Under the pieces are notes generated by a model. The model saw only the letters and a list, made by a program, of their open reading frames with translations. It did no database searches and was not told the DNA's origin. 33,703 bases of DNA from Planctomycetes bacterium RIFCSPLOWO2_12_38_17 (lineage in GTDB: Bacteria > Planctomycetota > Brocadiia > Brocadiales > Brocadiaceae), in the NCBI GenBank assembly GCA_001830285.1, contig MHYY01000041.1, forward strand, positions 1 through 33,703, given 5' to 3'. The position numbers and the translations under genes were made by a program. This document shows, in pieces, positions 15,814-22,785 of this stretch (positions within the stretch are counted from its first letter, which is position 1; each line of letters starts with the position of its first letter).

Positions 15814-16251
15814 TTATCTTTTTTTGATACCCAGTGATTCTAGTGTAAGTTGAATATCGTATTTCCCAATAAATTTGAATTCCTCATCGAAAACCTTCTT
15901 CATGTCATAGTTATTTTTAAAATCATCCAAAGAATCTTTATCGGTTTTTCCCATCAAACCGCTTTCCACTAAATTAAACACTATATTCCCAAAATCTATG
16001 TCCTGATTTATACCCCATTGTTCGAACACTGTTAGTGTCATAAAACCGAACTGCTTTATGGCATACTGCTTGATCCCTTCCATAAGCTGTTTCCCGGTTA
16101 CATGGCGGTCAACATCTGTAGTTTTATGTTGGTTTTTACCAAGCATATTTGTTGTATAGTCGAGTGCTTCGAATATAAATTGATATGCTTGCAGTGAGTA
16201 ACGTGCGTCTTTTTTAATAATTTCTTTAATCTTATTCCGTGAATTTAACAT
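15814..16251 (-). CDS. Minf_1886-family hypothetical protein (Planctomycetes/Verrucomicrobia)
   Basis: The 145-aa protein has no signal peptide or membrane helix and no known catalytic motif. I recognise it as the Minf_1886-type conserved hypothetical family, known mainly from Planctomycetes and Verrucomicrobia. Supporting stretches are YSLQAYQFIFEALDYTT (18-34), RHVTGKQLMEGIKQYAIKQFG (49-69), FEQWGI, DFGNIVFNLVESGLMGKTD (86-104) and YDMKKVFDEEF. Function is unknown. The stop lies directly against the stop of the plus-strand SUMF1-like gene with no spacer. GGAGA stands a few bases before the ATG. It is the strongest single taxonomic marker in the window. Confidence 0.8.
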   Translation of the reverse strand: MLNSRNKIKEIIKKDARYSLQAYQFIFEALDYTTNMLGKNQHKTTDVDRHVTGKQLMEGIKQYAIKQFGFMTLTVFEQWGINQDIDFGNIVFNLVESGLMGKTDKDSLDDFKNNYDMKKVFDEEFKFIGKYDIQLTLESLGIKKR

Positions 16252-16288
16252 AACGTTTCTCCGTATGTTAATTATTAAAATTTCTGAT

Positions 16289-16318
16289 ATAATAAATTTA
16301 TTATTTATATCTAATCAA
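16289..16318 (-). promoter_or_regulatory. Possible promoter for the Minf_1886-like gene
   Basis: On the minus strand TTGATT (16313-16318), an 18-bp spacer and TATTAT (16289-16294). The -10 box sits in a perfect 16-bp AT-only palindrome (16289-16304), which could be chance in such AT-rich DNA. Confidence 0.4.
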
Positions 16319-16403
16319 TTACAGGTATGACATTGACATTTAAACATGTCGTCTTTTTATACAAATCCTGTATTTAATTTTTCTAGCGATCGCATATATT
16401 TGT

Positions 16404-17936
16404 TCACTGTACTGTGACAGTATGCTCGATTCTGGGAAACAGTGGTTTATCCTTTTTAACCTCAGTGCCTTTTTTTATCCTTTCTCTGATATCAAAACAT
16501 ATATGTTGGTCATCTTCTTTTATACCAATTTGGCGTTGAATTTCAGCCGCAGTTTTTGGCATAAAAGGATAAATAAATATAGAGATATTTCTTAGCGCCT
16601 TAATTAAAGTAGAAATAACTTTAGCAAGTTGTGGTTTGGAATTTGAAGATTTTGCAAGCGCCCACGGTTTACTATCTTCTATGAATTTATTAATATAGTT
16701 TATAAATTCCCAGATGATTTCCAATGCCTTGCTAAATTGCAGTTCGTCCATTTCATTAATCATTCTGTTATTAGTTTCCTGCGAGAGTTTTTCTATCTCT
16801 TCTTCTGGGACACTGTCATCAGGAACAATTCCATTAAAATATTTTTCAACCATCGTTAGCGTTCGTTGTAATAGATTGCCAAGGTCGTTGCCGAGGTCGG
16901 AATTTATTCTTTGTATAAGGGCACTGTAAGAAAAATTTCCATCGAGACCAAAGGGTACTTCTCTGAGTAAAAAATATCTGTAGGCATCACTGCCATACAA
17001 TTGGATGATATTTAATGGGTCTATTGCGTTTCCCAGCGATTTTGATATTTTTTGACCTTCAATTGTCCACCAGCCATGTGCAAAAATCTTAAATGGCAGG
17101 TCTATTTTCAGGGACATCAGTATTGCAGGCCAGATAACACCATGAAACCACAGGATTTCTTTGCCAATAATGTGAACATTTGCAGGCCAGTATTTTTTAA
17201 ATTTTCCCATGTCGTCGTCGTAACCTAATGCTGTGATATAGTTCATGAGTGCATCAATCCAAACGTATATAGTATGACTAGGGTCAGTAGGAACCTGAAT
17301 TCCCCATTCTACTGCTGAACGGCTAATGCTTATGTCATCAACTTTGGATTTTATCCTATGTAGTAACTCATTTCTTCTCGGTTCTGGTTGTATGAAATTT
17401 GGATGTTTTTCATAAAACGCAAGAAGGTCTTTTTGGTATTTGGATAATCTGAAAAAATAATTATTTTCCTTTACTTTTTCAGCATTTCGCTTACATTCCG
17501 GGCATTTATTGTCTTCAAGTTGTGATTCTATCCAGAAGCTTTCGCATGGGATACAATACCAACCTTCATATTCGCCGAGGTATATGTCTCCGTTTTCAAA
17601 GATTCGCTGAAATATTTTTTTTACTCGAAGGCAATGGAGTTCATCTGTCGTACGAATGAAGCCATCGTTGGAAATGTCAAGTTTATTCCATAATTCTTTA
17701 AATTTATTTACTACATTGTTGGCATATTCAATGGGTGTTTTGTTACATGCCTGTGCTGCTTTTTGAATCTTTTGTCCATGTTCGTCAGTGCCTGTTAAGA
17801 AAAACACATCAAACCCCTTTGTTCTTTTATAGCGAGCCATTACATCCGCTGCAATGGTGGTGTAAGAATGCCCTATATGGGGGACATCGTTAACATAGTA
17901 TATGGGCGTGGTTAAGTAAAAGGAGTGTTTATTCAA
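16404..17936 (-). CDS. metG: Methionyl-tRNA synthetase
   Basis: MetG charges tRNA-Met with methionine. I take TTG 17936 as the start (510 aa): it is preceded by GGAAGGA at 8 nt and gives the family-typical N-terminus NKHSFYLTTPIYYVND. A GTG at 17969 in the same frame would add 11 residues. Signature sequences are the HIGH box (20-23, PHIGHSYTT), two Zn-knuckle pairs C128/C131 and C145/C148, and KISKS (296-300), the KMSKS equivalent. The anticodon-binding helical domain follows and the protein ends there, so it lacks the C-terminal EMAP-like tRNA-binding domain of longer MetRS. The start lies inside the 3' end of ricT (8-nt overlap), which implies translational coupling. Confidence 0.93.
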   Translation of the reverse strand: MNKHSFYLTTPIYYVNDVPHIGHSYTTIAADVMARYKRTKGFDVFFLTGTDEHGQKIQKAAQACNKTPIEYANNVVNKFKELWNKLDISNDGFIRTTDELHCLRVKKIFQRIFENGDIYLGEYEGWYCIPCESFWIESQLEDNKCPECKRNAEKVKENNYFFRLSKYQKDLLAFYEKHPNFIQPEPRRNELLHRIKSKVDDISISRSAVEWGIQVPTDPSHTIYVWIDALMNYITALGYDDDMGKFKKYWPANVHIIGKEILWFHGVIWPAILMSLKIDLPFKIFAHGWWTIEGQKISKSLGNAIDPLNIIQLYGSDAYRYFLLREVPFGLDGNFSYSALIQRINSDLGNDLGNLLQRTLTMVEKYFNGIVPDDSVPEEEIEKLSQETNNRMINEMDELQFSKALEIIWEFINYINKFIEDSKPWALAKSSNSKPQLAKVISTLIKALRNISIFIYPFMPKTAAEIQRQIGIKEDDQHICFDIRERIKKGTEVKKDKPLFPRIEHTVTVQ

Positions 17937-18801
17937 GTTTGCAATCCTTCCCTTCACAATCCCTATCACAATCAGTTTCTTTTTGTTGTAAAGGTTCTCT
18001 TACTGTGTCTAGTATATTGCAGACTGGTACATTTAAAACATTTCCATTTTCAAGTTCAATTGTAACTTGCTGTTGTAATATATCATAGTTTATAACCTCT
18101 CCTGTACCAATTGCTGTTTTGACAACGGAACCCTTTTTTGGTAAATTGAATTTTAGTTCTTCATAGATTCTATCTTCGTATCGCAAACAACACATGAGAC
18201 GACCACACCTTCCCGATATTTTTGAAGGGTCTAATGTGGCTTTCTGGTTTTTTGCCATTTTCATAGTCACAGGTTCAAGATTTTTTAAGAAAGACCTGCA
18301 GCACAACTCTCTTCCGCAGTGTTCGTAATCAGCCAGTAGCCTGGCTTCATCTCTGACACCGATTTGTTTCATTTCTATCCTTGCCTGATATTCTTTAGCA
18401 AGGTCTTTTACAAGTTCTCTGAAGTCAACACGTCCGTTGGCAAGAAAGTAAAATATGATCTTTTTTGTTCCAAATAAATGTTCTACACTTGCTAATTTCA
18501 TCGTAAGTTTGTGTTCTTTTATCTTTTTTTGGCAGAATTTAAATTCAACAGGGATTAGCTCTTTGTCTATTTTCTTCTGTTTCTCTTTGTCATCGGTAGT
18601 TGCTTTACGTAGAATTTCCCCGAGATTTTCCACCGGTTCATCATCAGGGATTTCTTTGACTTTTGCAATGATTTCGCCGAATTCTATACCACGGTTAGAA
18701 CGTATTATAACATGGTCGCCACTTCTAATGGAATTGAATGTCGCTATAAAATCGGAGGTATTTCTTAAGACACCGTATCGGACAGTTAAAATTTGTCGCA
18801 T
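17929..18801 (-). CDS. ricT: PSP1/RicT (YaaT) family protein
   Basis: This PSP1 C-terminal-domain protein corresponds to RicT/YaaT, which in Bacillus joins RicA and RicF in a complex that binds iron-sulfur clusters and affects RNA processing and phosphorelay signalling. The 290-aa chain has the core pattern: RSGDHVIIRSNRGIEFGEI (26-44), VDFRELVKDLA (125-135), and two cysteine groups, C162/C167/C168 (HCGRELCC) and C199/C204/C205 (RCGRLMCCLRYE). An extra cysteine-containing tail (C278, C282, C287) is not part of the usual core. The neighbour metG overlaps its end; ricT is often found near replication and metG genes. I see no Shine-Dalgarno before the ATG. Whether RicA and RicF exist here is unknown. 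Confidence 0.88.
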   Translation of the reverse strand: MRQILTVRYGVLRNTSDFIATFNSIRSGDHVIIRSNRGIEFGEIIAKVKEIPDDEPVENLGEILRKATTDDKEKQKKIDKELIPVEFKFCQKKIKEHKLTMKLASVEHLFGTKKIIFYFLANGRVDFRELVKDLAKEYQARIEMKQIGVRDEARLLADYEHCGRELCCRSFLKNLEPVTMKMAKNQKATLDPSKISGRCGRLMCCLRYEDRIYEELKFNLPKKGSVVKTAIGTGEVINYDILQQQVTIELENGNVLNVPVCNILDTVREPLQQKETDCDRDCEGKDCKLE

Positions 18802-18863
18802 GGAGGTTTATTAAATGTGAGATAATAAATGTAGCTAAAATTTTGCATTGTGAATTTTTAAAG

Positions 18864-18892
18864 ATATTATCAATTATATTATGTATTGTCAA
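18864..18892 (-). promoter_or_regulatory. Sigma-70 type promoter for ricT-metG
   Basis: On the minus strand TTGACA (18887-18892), a 17-bp spacer and TAATAT (18864-18869), about 63 nt before the ricT ATG. The flanking 18900-19050 stretch is extremely AT-rich and holds no recognisable gene. Confidence 0.65.
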
Positions 18893-19095
18893 GTTTAACG
18901 TTGATGTATGTAATATCTTATAAGAATTAAACTTGCATTATTAATATAAATTATTATATTATAAATATATTAAATTAGCATATTACATATAATTAATTAA
19001 GCTATCTTTTTTAAATTTTTTATTATTTTCATGGTTAATATTAGCTAATAATTAATAATTGTTTCCTGGTTTTGAAATTGGGGTTAAGTTGTATT

Positions 19096-19641
19096 ATGTC
19101 ACTGCCAGTTAAGACGATATTGATTTCTTTAATTGTGGGCATGTTTCTTTTTACGACTGACAAGAAACTAATTGCTCAGGATTCGTCCACTAAATTAAAT
19201 ATGCTGGAGATAGTTATATCAAATCTAATTGCAAGGGTGGAGGTTTTAGAAAAACGTGTTAGCGAATTAGAAAAAGGTAGGGGTGTTTCATCCGGAATCT
19301 TAAAACAACAAAAAAAGGAAATTGCTGATAAAGAACCTGCAAAATTTTTATCAATGAGCGGATTTGAGGATATTGGCAGGGGATTTTTTACTAAAAACGT
19401 ACGTTTTAATCAATTTGGCAATAATGTACTTTTTACTGGAGAGATGGCTAATAAATCAGATAAGAACTATCGTTTTGCAAAGTTTAAATTAGAGATATAT
19501 GACGATAAGGATCTACTTATAAAAGAAGAAGAGTTTACGATCCCAGATATACCTAAAGATACTACAAGAAATTTTGAGGCGATGCTATTAGGTATTGGAA
19601 TAAGTCTTATTCATAGGTATGTAATTAAAGGAGTTGATTGA
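19096..19641 (+). CDS. Secreted coiled-coil protein with FxLYD-like domain
   Basis: No specific function is recognised. I use ATG 19096 (181 aa); the frame is open to TTG 19072, but neither start has a strong Shine-Dalgarno. The N-terminus has a hydrophobic segment (about 5-22) followed by DKKLIAQD, so it is exported or membrane-anchored. A heptad-like stretch LEIVISNLIARVEVLEKRVSELEKG suggests a short coiled coil. The C-terminal part, with NNVLFTGEMANKSDKNYRFAKFKLEIYDDKDLL and IPDIPKDTTRNFEAML, fits the FxLYD pattern (G-x-V/M-x-N-x-S...F-x-L-x-Y/I-x-D), a beta-sandwich found in envelope proteins. The stop is followed 16 nt later by a long hairpin (19658-19706). Its upstream region is very AT-rich. 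Confidence 0.6.
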   Translation: MSLPVKTILISLIVGMFLFTTDKKLIAQDSSTKLNMLEIVISNLIARVEVLEKRVSELEKGRGVSSGILKQQKKEIADKEPAKFLSMSGFEDIGRGFFTKNVRFNQFGNNVLFTGEMANKSDKNYRFAKFKLEIYDDKDLLIKEEEFTIPDIPKDTTRNFEAMLLGIGISLIHRYVIKGVD

Positions 19642-19657
19642 AGCGGGAAGGGTAAAG

Positions 19658-19706
19658 TTTATTGTACGTTCTGTATTCCCTCCAAAAGAGGTAATCGTAC
19701 AATAAA
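19658..19706 (+). terminator. Long hairpin after the FxLYD-like gene
   Basis: TTTATTGTACG (19658-19668) pairs perfectly with CGTACAATAAA (19696-19706). Inside, ATTCCCTC (19675-19682) pairs with GAGGTAAT (19688-19695) with one mismatch around a 5-nt loop; a 6-nt bulge (19669-19674) separates the stems on the left side. It starts 16 nt after the stop codon. There is no U tract after it, so it may be an mRNA 3'-end stabiliser rather than an intrinsic terminator. Confidence 0.55.
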
Positions 19707-19841
19707 AAGTACTGAAAATTTAAATTTAATCAACCTGTACCTTTAAGTTAATAGTTAGAAGATTTGGAAATTTACTTGAGTTTTTTAATTGGGACCTATG
19801 GTGTACGTTTTAAATAATATAAGTAATTATTTGTATATAAT

Positions 19842-19874
19842 TGTGACAATATTCAGTGTTACAATATGTAACAC
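19842..19874. promoter_or_regulatory. Operator-like palindrome with overlapping direct repeat
   Basis: GTGTTAC (19856-19862), AATAT, GTAACAC (19868-19874) is a perfect 7-bp dyad with a 5-bp spacer, a size that suits a dimeric helix-turn-helix regulator. GTGACAATAT (19842-19851) repeats as GTTACAATAT (19858-19867), 16 bp apart. No regulator can be named. Confidence 0.45.
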
Positions 19875-19931
19875 GCAATAAGCCTTATTAATATACGTTA
19901 ATTGCATTCATTATAAATAAATTTTAAAAAA

Positions 19932-19948
19932 TGCAACAATTTGTTGCA
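19932..19948. promoter_or_regulatory. Operator-like 17-bp palindrome
   Basis: TGCAACAA and TTGTTGCA are exact complements around a single central T (19940). The size suits a dimeric DNA-binding protein; the binder is unknown. Confidence 0.4.
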
Positions 19949-20081
19949 CGTTAATAAAAAGCTGTTTTATAACATTCCTTCCTCTATCAGAAGGTCACAT
20001 CTCCTCATATTATCAAATCTTATAACATTTTAGGGAATATAAAACTCTTCATAATGTAAATTGGTATAGTACCTGCTCATT

Positions 20082-20120
20082 TTAATCCAACACATTATGT
20101 ATTCTTGATTGTTGGATTAA
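20082..20120. promoter_or_regulatory. 11-bp perfect dyad before the sigma gene
   Basis: TTAATCCAACA (20082-20092) and TGTTGGATTAA (20110-20120) are exact complements separated by 17 nt. A TATAAA follows at about 20124, so the dyad would cover the -35 zone of a promoter there. It could be a paired operator half-site arrangement or an RNA hairpin. Confidence 0.45.
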
Positions 20121-20210
20121 GGATATAAATTTGTTTGGTAAAATAACATTAATTTATAAGGGTCTTTATTGCGGGGCTTTTCTTCTCTATTCTTTGAGTT
20201 CCGCATGTTT

Positions 20211-20248
20211 AGAAAGGTCAGGGATTGTTACATTCCCCTGATCTTTCT
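20211..20248 (+). promoter_or_regulatory. Stable hairpin in the sigma-factor 5' leader
   Basis: AGAAAGGTCAGGG (20211-20223) and CCCTGATCTTTCT (20236-20248) pair over 13 positions, with a single G-U at 20217/20242 when read as RNA, around a 12-nt loop. It ends 29 nt before the sigma ATG. No U tract follows, so it is more likely a leader structure that affects translation or RNA stability than a terminator. Confidence 0.55.
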
Positions 20249-20277
20249 GACAAATCTAAGTATTTTGGGATTAGAAT

Positions 20278-21096
20278 ATGGAATTTGCATTACAAATTTA
20301 TCTTAAAGATTTAAGGAAAAATTCATTCCTCAAGACAGAAGAGGAACGAAAATTATTCAAGAAGGTTAACAAAGGGGATTCAAGGGCAAAGGATTCTATT
20401 GTAACATCTTATCTTCCGCTTGTGGTGAAGATAGCAGGCCGTTTTGCTCATTATGGAACGCCCATTGTTGATTTAATAAGCGAAGGTAATATTGGACTTA
20501 TGCGAGCTGTCGAAAAGTTTGACTGTAAAATCAGTCATCAATTTGGTAAGTATGCTTCGTGGTGGATTAAGTGGTCTATTATAAGAGCACTAATCAATAG
20601 TTCAAAAACAATACAAATTCCTGTATATATGGCAGAAAGGGTTTCGAGGTGGAAGAAGGTTTCTTCAAGACTCATGAATCATTTGCAAAGACTTCCTGAT
20701 AGAAGCGAGATTGCACAAGAACTAAAAGTTGATGATAAGCGGGCTCGTTGGATAGAAAGTGCAATAAAAAATACGTATTCTATAGATGATGTCTACCCTA
20801 ATCATGAGAATGATTCAAGGGAATTGAGCGAGAATATACCAGATAATCGCGCAAAAATGCCTGAGGACGAATTTGTCGAGTCTTGCGATAAAAAAGAATT
20901 AAAAAGACTGCTGGAAATAATTGACCAGCGAGAGGCTTCTGTATTAAAGATGCGGTATGGTTTTGATAATTATGAGCCTATGACTTTGCGTGAAGTTAGT
21001 AAGAAACTCAGTATCAGCCGAGAGTGGGTCAGAAAGATTGAAAGAAAAGCCCTGACTAGGTTAAACAGGCTTATGACTCATAAAAAAGCTGTTTAA
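20278..21096 (+). CDS. Sigma-70 family RNA polymerase sigma factor (group 2-like)
   Basis: The 272-aa protein directs RNA polymerase to a promoter class. Region 1.2 is present (LQIYLKDLRKNSFLKTEEERKLFKKVNKGD, about 5-34). Region 2 has DLISEGNIGLMRAVEKFD (65-82) and KYASWWIKWSIIRAL (91-105), the -10 melting and recognition helix. Region 3 begins at IQIPVYMAERVSRWKK (112-127). Region 4 ends with MTLREVSKKLSISREWVRKIERKALTRL (235-262), the -35 reading helix-turn-helix. Region 1.1 and the non-conserved insert of the primary RpoD are missing, so it is an alternative (RpoS- or group-2-like) factor. GGGA about 7-10 nt upstream is a weak ribosome site. Its leader and upstream DNA hold several dyads. 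The regulon is unknown. Confidence 0.9.
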   Translation: MEFALQIYLKDLRKNSFLKTEEERKLFKKVNKGDSRAKDSIVTSYLPLVVKIAGRFAHYGTPIVDLISEGNIGLMRAVEKFDCKISHQFGKYASWWIKWSIIRALINSSKTIQIPVYMAERVSRWKKVSSRLMNHLQRLPDRSEIAQELKVDDKRARWIESAIKNTYSIDDVYPNHENDSRELSENIPDNRAKMPEDEFVESCDKKELKRLLEIIDQREASVLKMRYGFDNYEPMTLREVSKKLSISREWVRKIERKALTRLNRLMTHKKAV

Positions 21097-22322
21097 AAAT
21101 TCAATTCATATCCTACTGTTGGTACCCAATCTGCCCTTAATCCATCCTCATTTACAGGTATCTGTACATTGGCGAACACAAGCATTCCCATGCGTGGACT
21201 CCATTTAAACCCTGTGGAATAATCAATAATGTCGTTTCCTGTCTCTGATTTTTCCATCTTGTGACTGCCTACAATATCAAGTGCAACTGAGAAGTGGTTA
21301 TTACCCTTGCCAAATCCGTAGTCCGTACCAGCAATGTATACGATTCTATCCCATCCTTCACTGCCGCTGTTGAATTCATATCCAATGTTTGTATGTGGAG
21401 TAAGACGACCAATGTTTTTTGAAATTATAAAAAAGGGTTTTATACTGGTCCGGCCTGTTCCCAGGAGATCATCGTCATCACCCGTTTGCAGTTTTATATC
21501 AATTGCCGGAGAGAAATCTATCCACGTGGATTTAAATAAACTATATTTGCTTCTAAGCAATATATCACCTATACCTGTAGATGCGCCAGAAACGGAATCT
21601 CTTATTGTGTCTCCGGAATCAAGACTGTAGCCAAGTGTATTGCCTTCTTCGCTTTTTTCTGTAGTACGATTCAAAATCGTTGCAGTACTGTCTACATCAA
21701 GTTGTACCTGCATGATAGGTATAAGGATGGAAAAGTCCCAATTATCTGTTATTCCATAAGTGCCGTAAAAGGAAAACAAATTAGTTTTTATGTTTACGTC
21801 AAAATCCATTTTCAGCAAGTTGGTATCTTTTTGTTCCTCGTCTAATAACACTATAGATTCTATGTTATCGAGGTCTTCGCCCTGTATAGAGGAATAATTA
21901 ATATATGTGTATGAAAAACCAAAGTTAATTTTTCCTCTCCCAAGTGTATTTGCGCGTTCGGCGAAAATGGGGCCGAGGCTGTCTGTAGTTCTTGTAAATA
22001 CCTCTAGTTCACTATCATATTGAAAAGTAAATCCACCTCCTGTTGTGCTAACTGGGAACGATCCCTTTTCAGAGTTTAATTCTGAATTTAAATCCTGAAT
22101 TTCTATAGATGAATCTAGCGGTATGAAGACAGTTTTTACAACGTCTACGCCGCCAGTAGGTCTTTCCTTTTCAAACGTACTTGTTACCGGGACGCCATTT
22201 CCACCATATAATGTTGTTATTATGTCAGATAAACCTGTAGCGAAACTATTATATTTTGCGATGGAAATTGTTAATAAAATAACTGCGATGATAAGTGAAT
22301 ATTTTGCTATTGAACCTTTCAT
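21093..22322 (-). CDS. Outer-membrane beta-barrel, transporter-like (phenol-degradation MetA type)
   Basis: The 409-aa protein has an export signal (about 8-30, ending NSFATG). The body has alternating beta-strand patterns and ends in aromatic phenylalanine (GYELNF), the usual last residue of outer-membrane barrels. The stretch from about 115, GPIFAERANTLGRGKINFGFSYTYINYSSIQGEDLDNIE, resembles the putative MetA-pathway transporter family seen in environmental Gram-negative and planctomycete genomes. Further barrel-like parts are YGITDNWDFSILIPIMQVQL and ASTGIGDILLRSKYSLF. Substrate is unknown. The last codons overlap the sigma-factor stop by 4 nt, tail to tail. Presence of such a barrel implies an outer membrane. 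Confidence 0.75.
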   Translation of the reverse strand: MKGSIAKYSLIIAVILLTISIAKYNSFATGLSDIITTLYGGNGVPVTSTFEKERPTGGVDVVKTVFIPLDSSIEIQDLNSELNSEKGSFPVSTTGGGFTFQYDSELEVFTRTTDSLGPIFAERANTLGRGKINFGFSYTYINYSSIQGEDLDNIESIVLLDEEQKDTNLLKMDFDVNIKTNLFSFYGTYGITDNWDFSILIPIMQVQLDVDSTATILNRTTEKSEEGNTLGYSLDSGDTIRDSVSGASTGIGDILLRSKYSLFKSTWIDFSPAIDIKLQTGDDDDLLGTGRTSIKPFFIISKNIGRLTPHTNIGYEFNSGSEGWDRIVYIAGTDYGFGKGNNHFSVALDIVGSHKMEKSETGNDIIDYSTGFKWSPRMGMLVFANVQIPVNEDGLRADWVPTVGYELNF

Positions 22323-22785
22323 ATCTTCTTAGAACTGAGTTTATTTTAGTACAGCTATGGTTTACTAATTTAAGAAGAATTGATTTAAAACAAAATTCTT
22401 CGGTTCATTCTAGTATATTTTTCTAAGATTAGAAAATAAGCATAGTTGAAGGAATTTGAACAATCGAAAGATTGATTGAATTAAGTTGGGTTAAGAATAC
22501 CACTAAGTGAAAGTATAAAGCAAGAGTTTTCTTGTTTTAAAACAATCAAGGTGTATATCAAAGATTACTATTTGGGAATAATATAATAAATAAGATAAAA
22601 ACCAGGTCATTTTTATAGGGTCGGCTGCAAATTATGATTCTTATTGGGTGCCTTCAACGATGACAAATACCATTTCAAAATGAAAATCATTTGATTAATA
22701 CCGCATGCCTGATATAATTTCGCTTTGAGATGGTATTATTAAAAGTTACAAGATAGGTATTAATATTTTTCGGAGATTTTTATTC
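22323..22785. other. Divergent intergenic region between barrel gene and argG
   Basis: No gene is visible. It holds the argG promoter (22691-22718), an 8-bp perfect dyad GAAGAATT/AATTCTTC (22374-22381, 22394-22401, 12-nt loop) near the barrel gene, an AT-only dyad ATAAAAA/TTTTTAT (22595-22601, 22610-22616) and a small CAATC-GAAA-GATTG hairpin (22461-22474). I see no arginine-repressor box. Confidence 0.5.
22691..22718 (+). promoter_or_regulatory. Promoter with extended -10 for argG
   Basis: TTGATT (22691-22696), a 16-bp spacer and TATAAT (22713-22718). A TG one base before the -10 (22710-22711) makes it an extended -10 promoter. The ATG follows about 60 nt after the expected start. Confidence 0.65.

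Larger units (their letters stand above)
19642..20277. other. 636-bp noncoding region rich in dyad symmetry
   Basis: No gene, tRNA or known RNA family is recognisable here. The region contains five strong inverted repeats, listed separately at 19658, 19856, 19932, 20082 and 20211. It separates the FxLYD-like gene from the sigma factor, both on the plus strand. A TATAAA (about 20124-20129) just right of the fourth dyad could be a -10 box for the sigma gene. Confidence 0.6.

Noticed and set aside
16289-16304. Perfect 16-bp palindrome before the Minf_1886-like gene as operator
   Set aside because: It consists only of A and T in very AT-rich DNA, so chance is a good explanation; mentioned only with the promoter.
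18455-18814. Plus-strand frame of 119 codons opposite ricT
   Set aside because: Antisense of conserved ricT; serine- and phenylalanine-rich, with no domain pattern.
18900-19060. Extremely AT-rich block as a replication origin
   Set aside because: I found no DnaA-box cluster and no dnaA, dnaN or gyr genes nearby; AT-richness alone is not enough.
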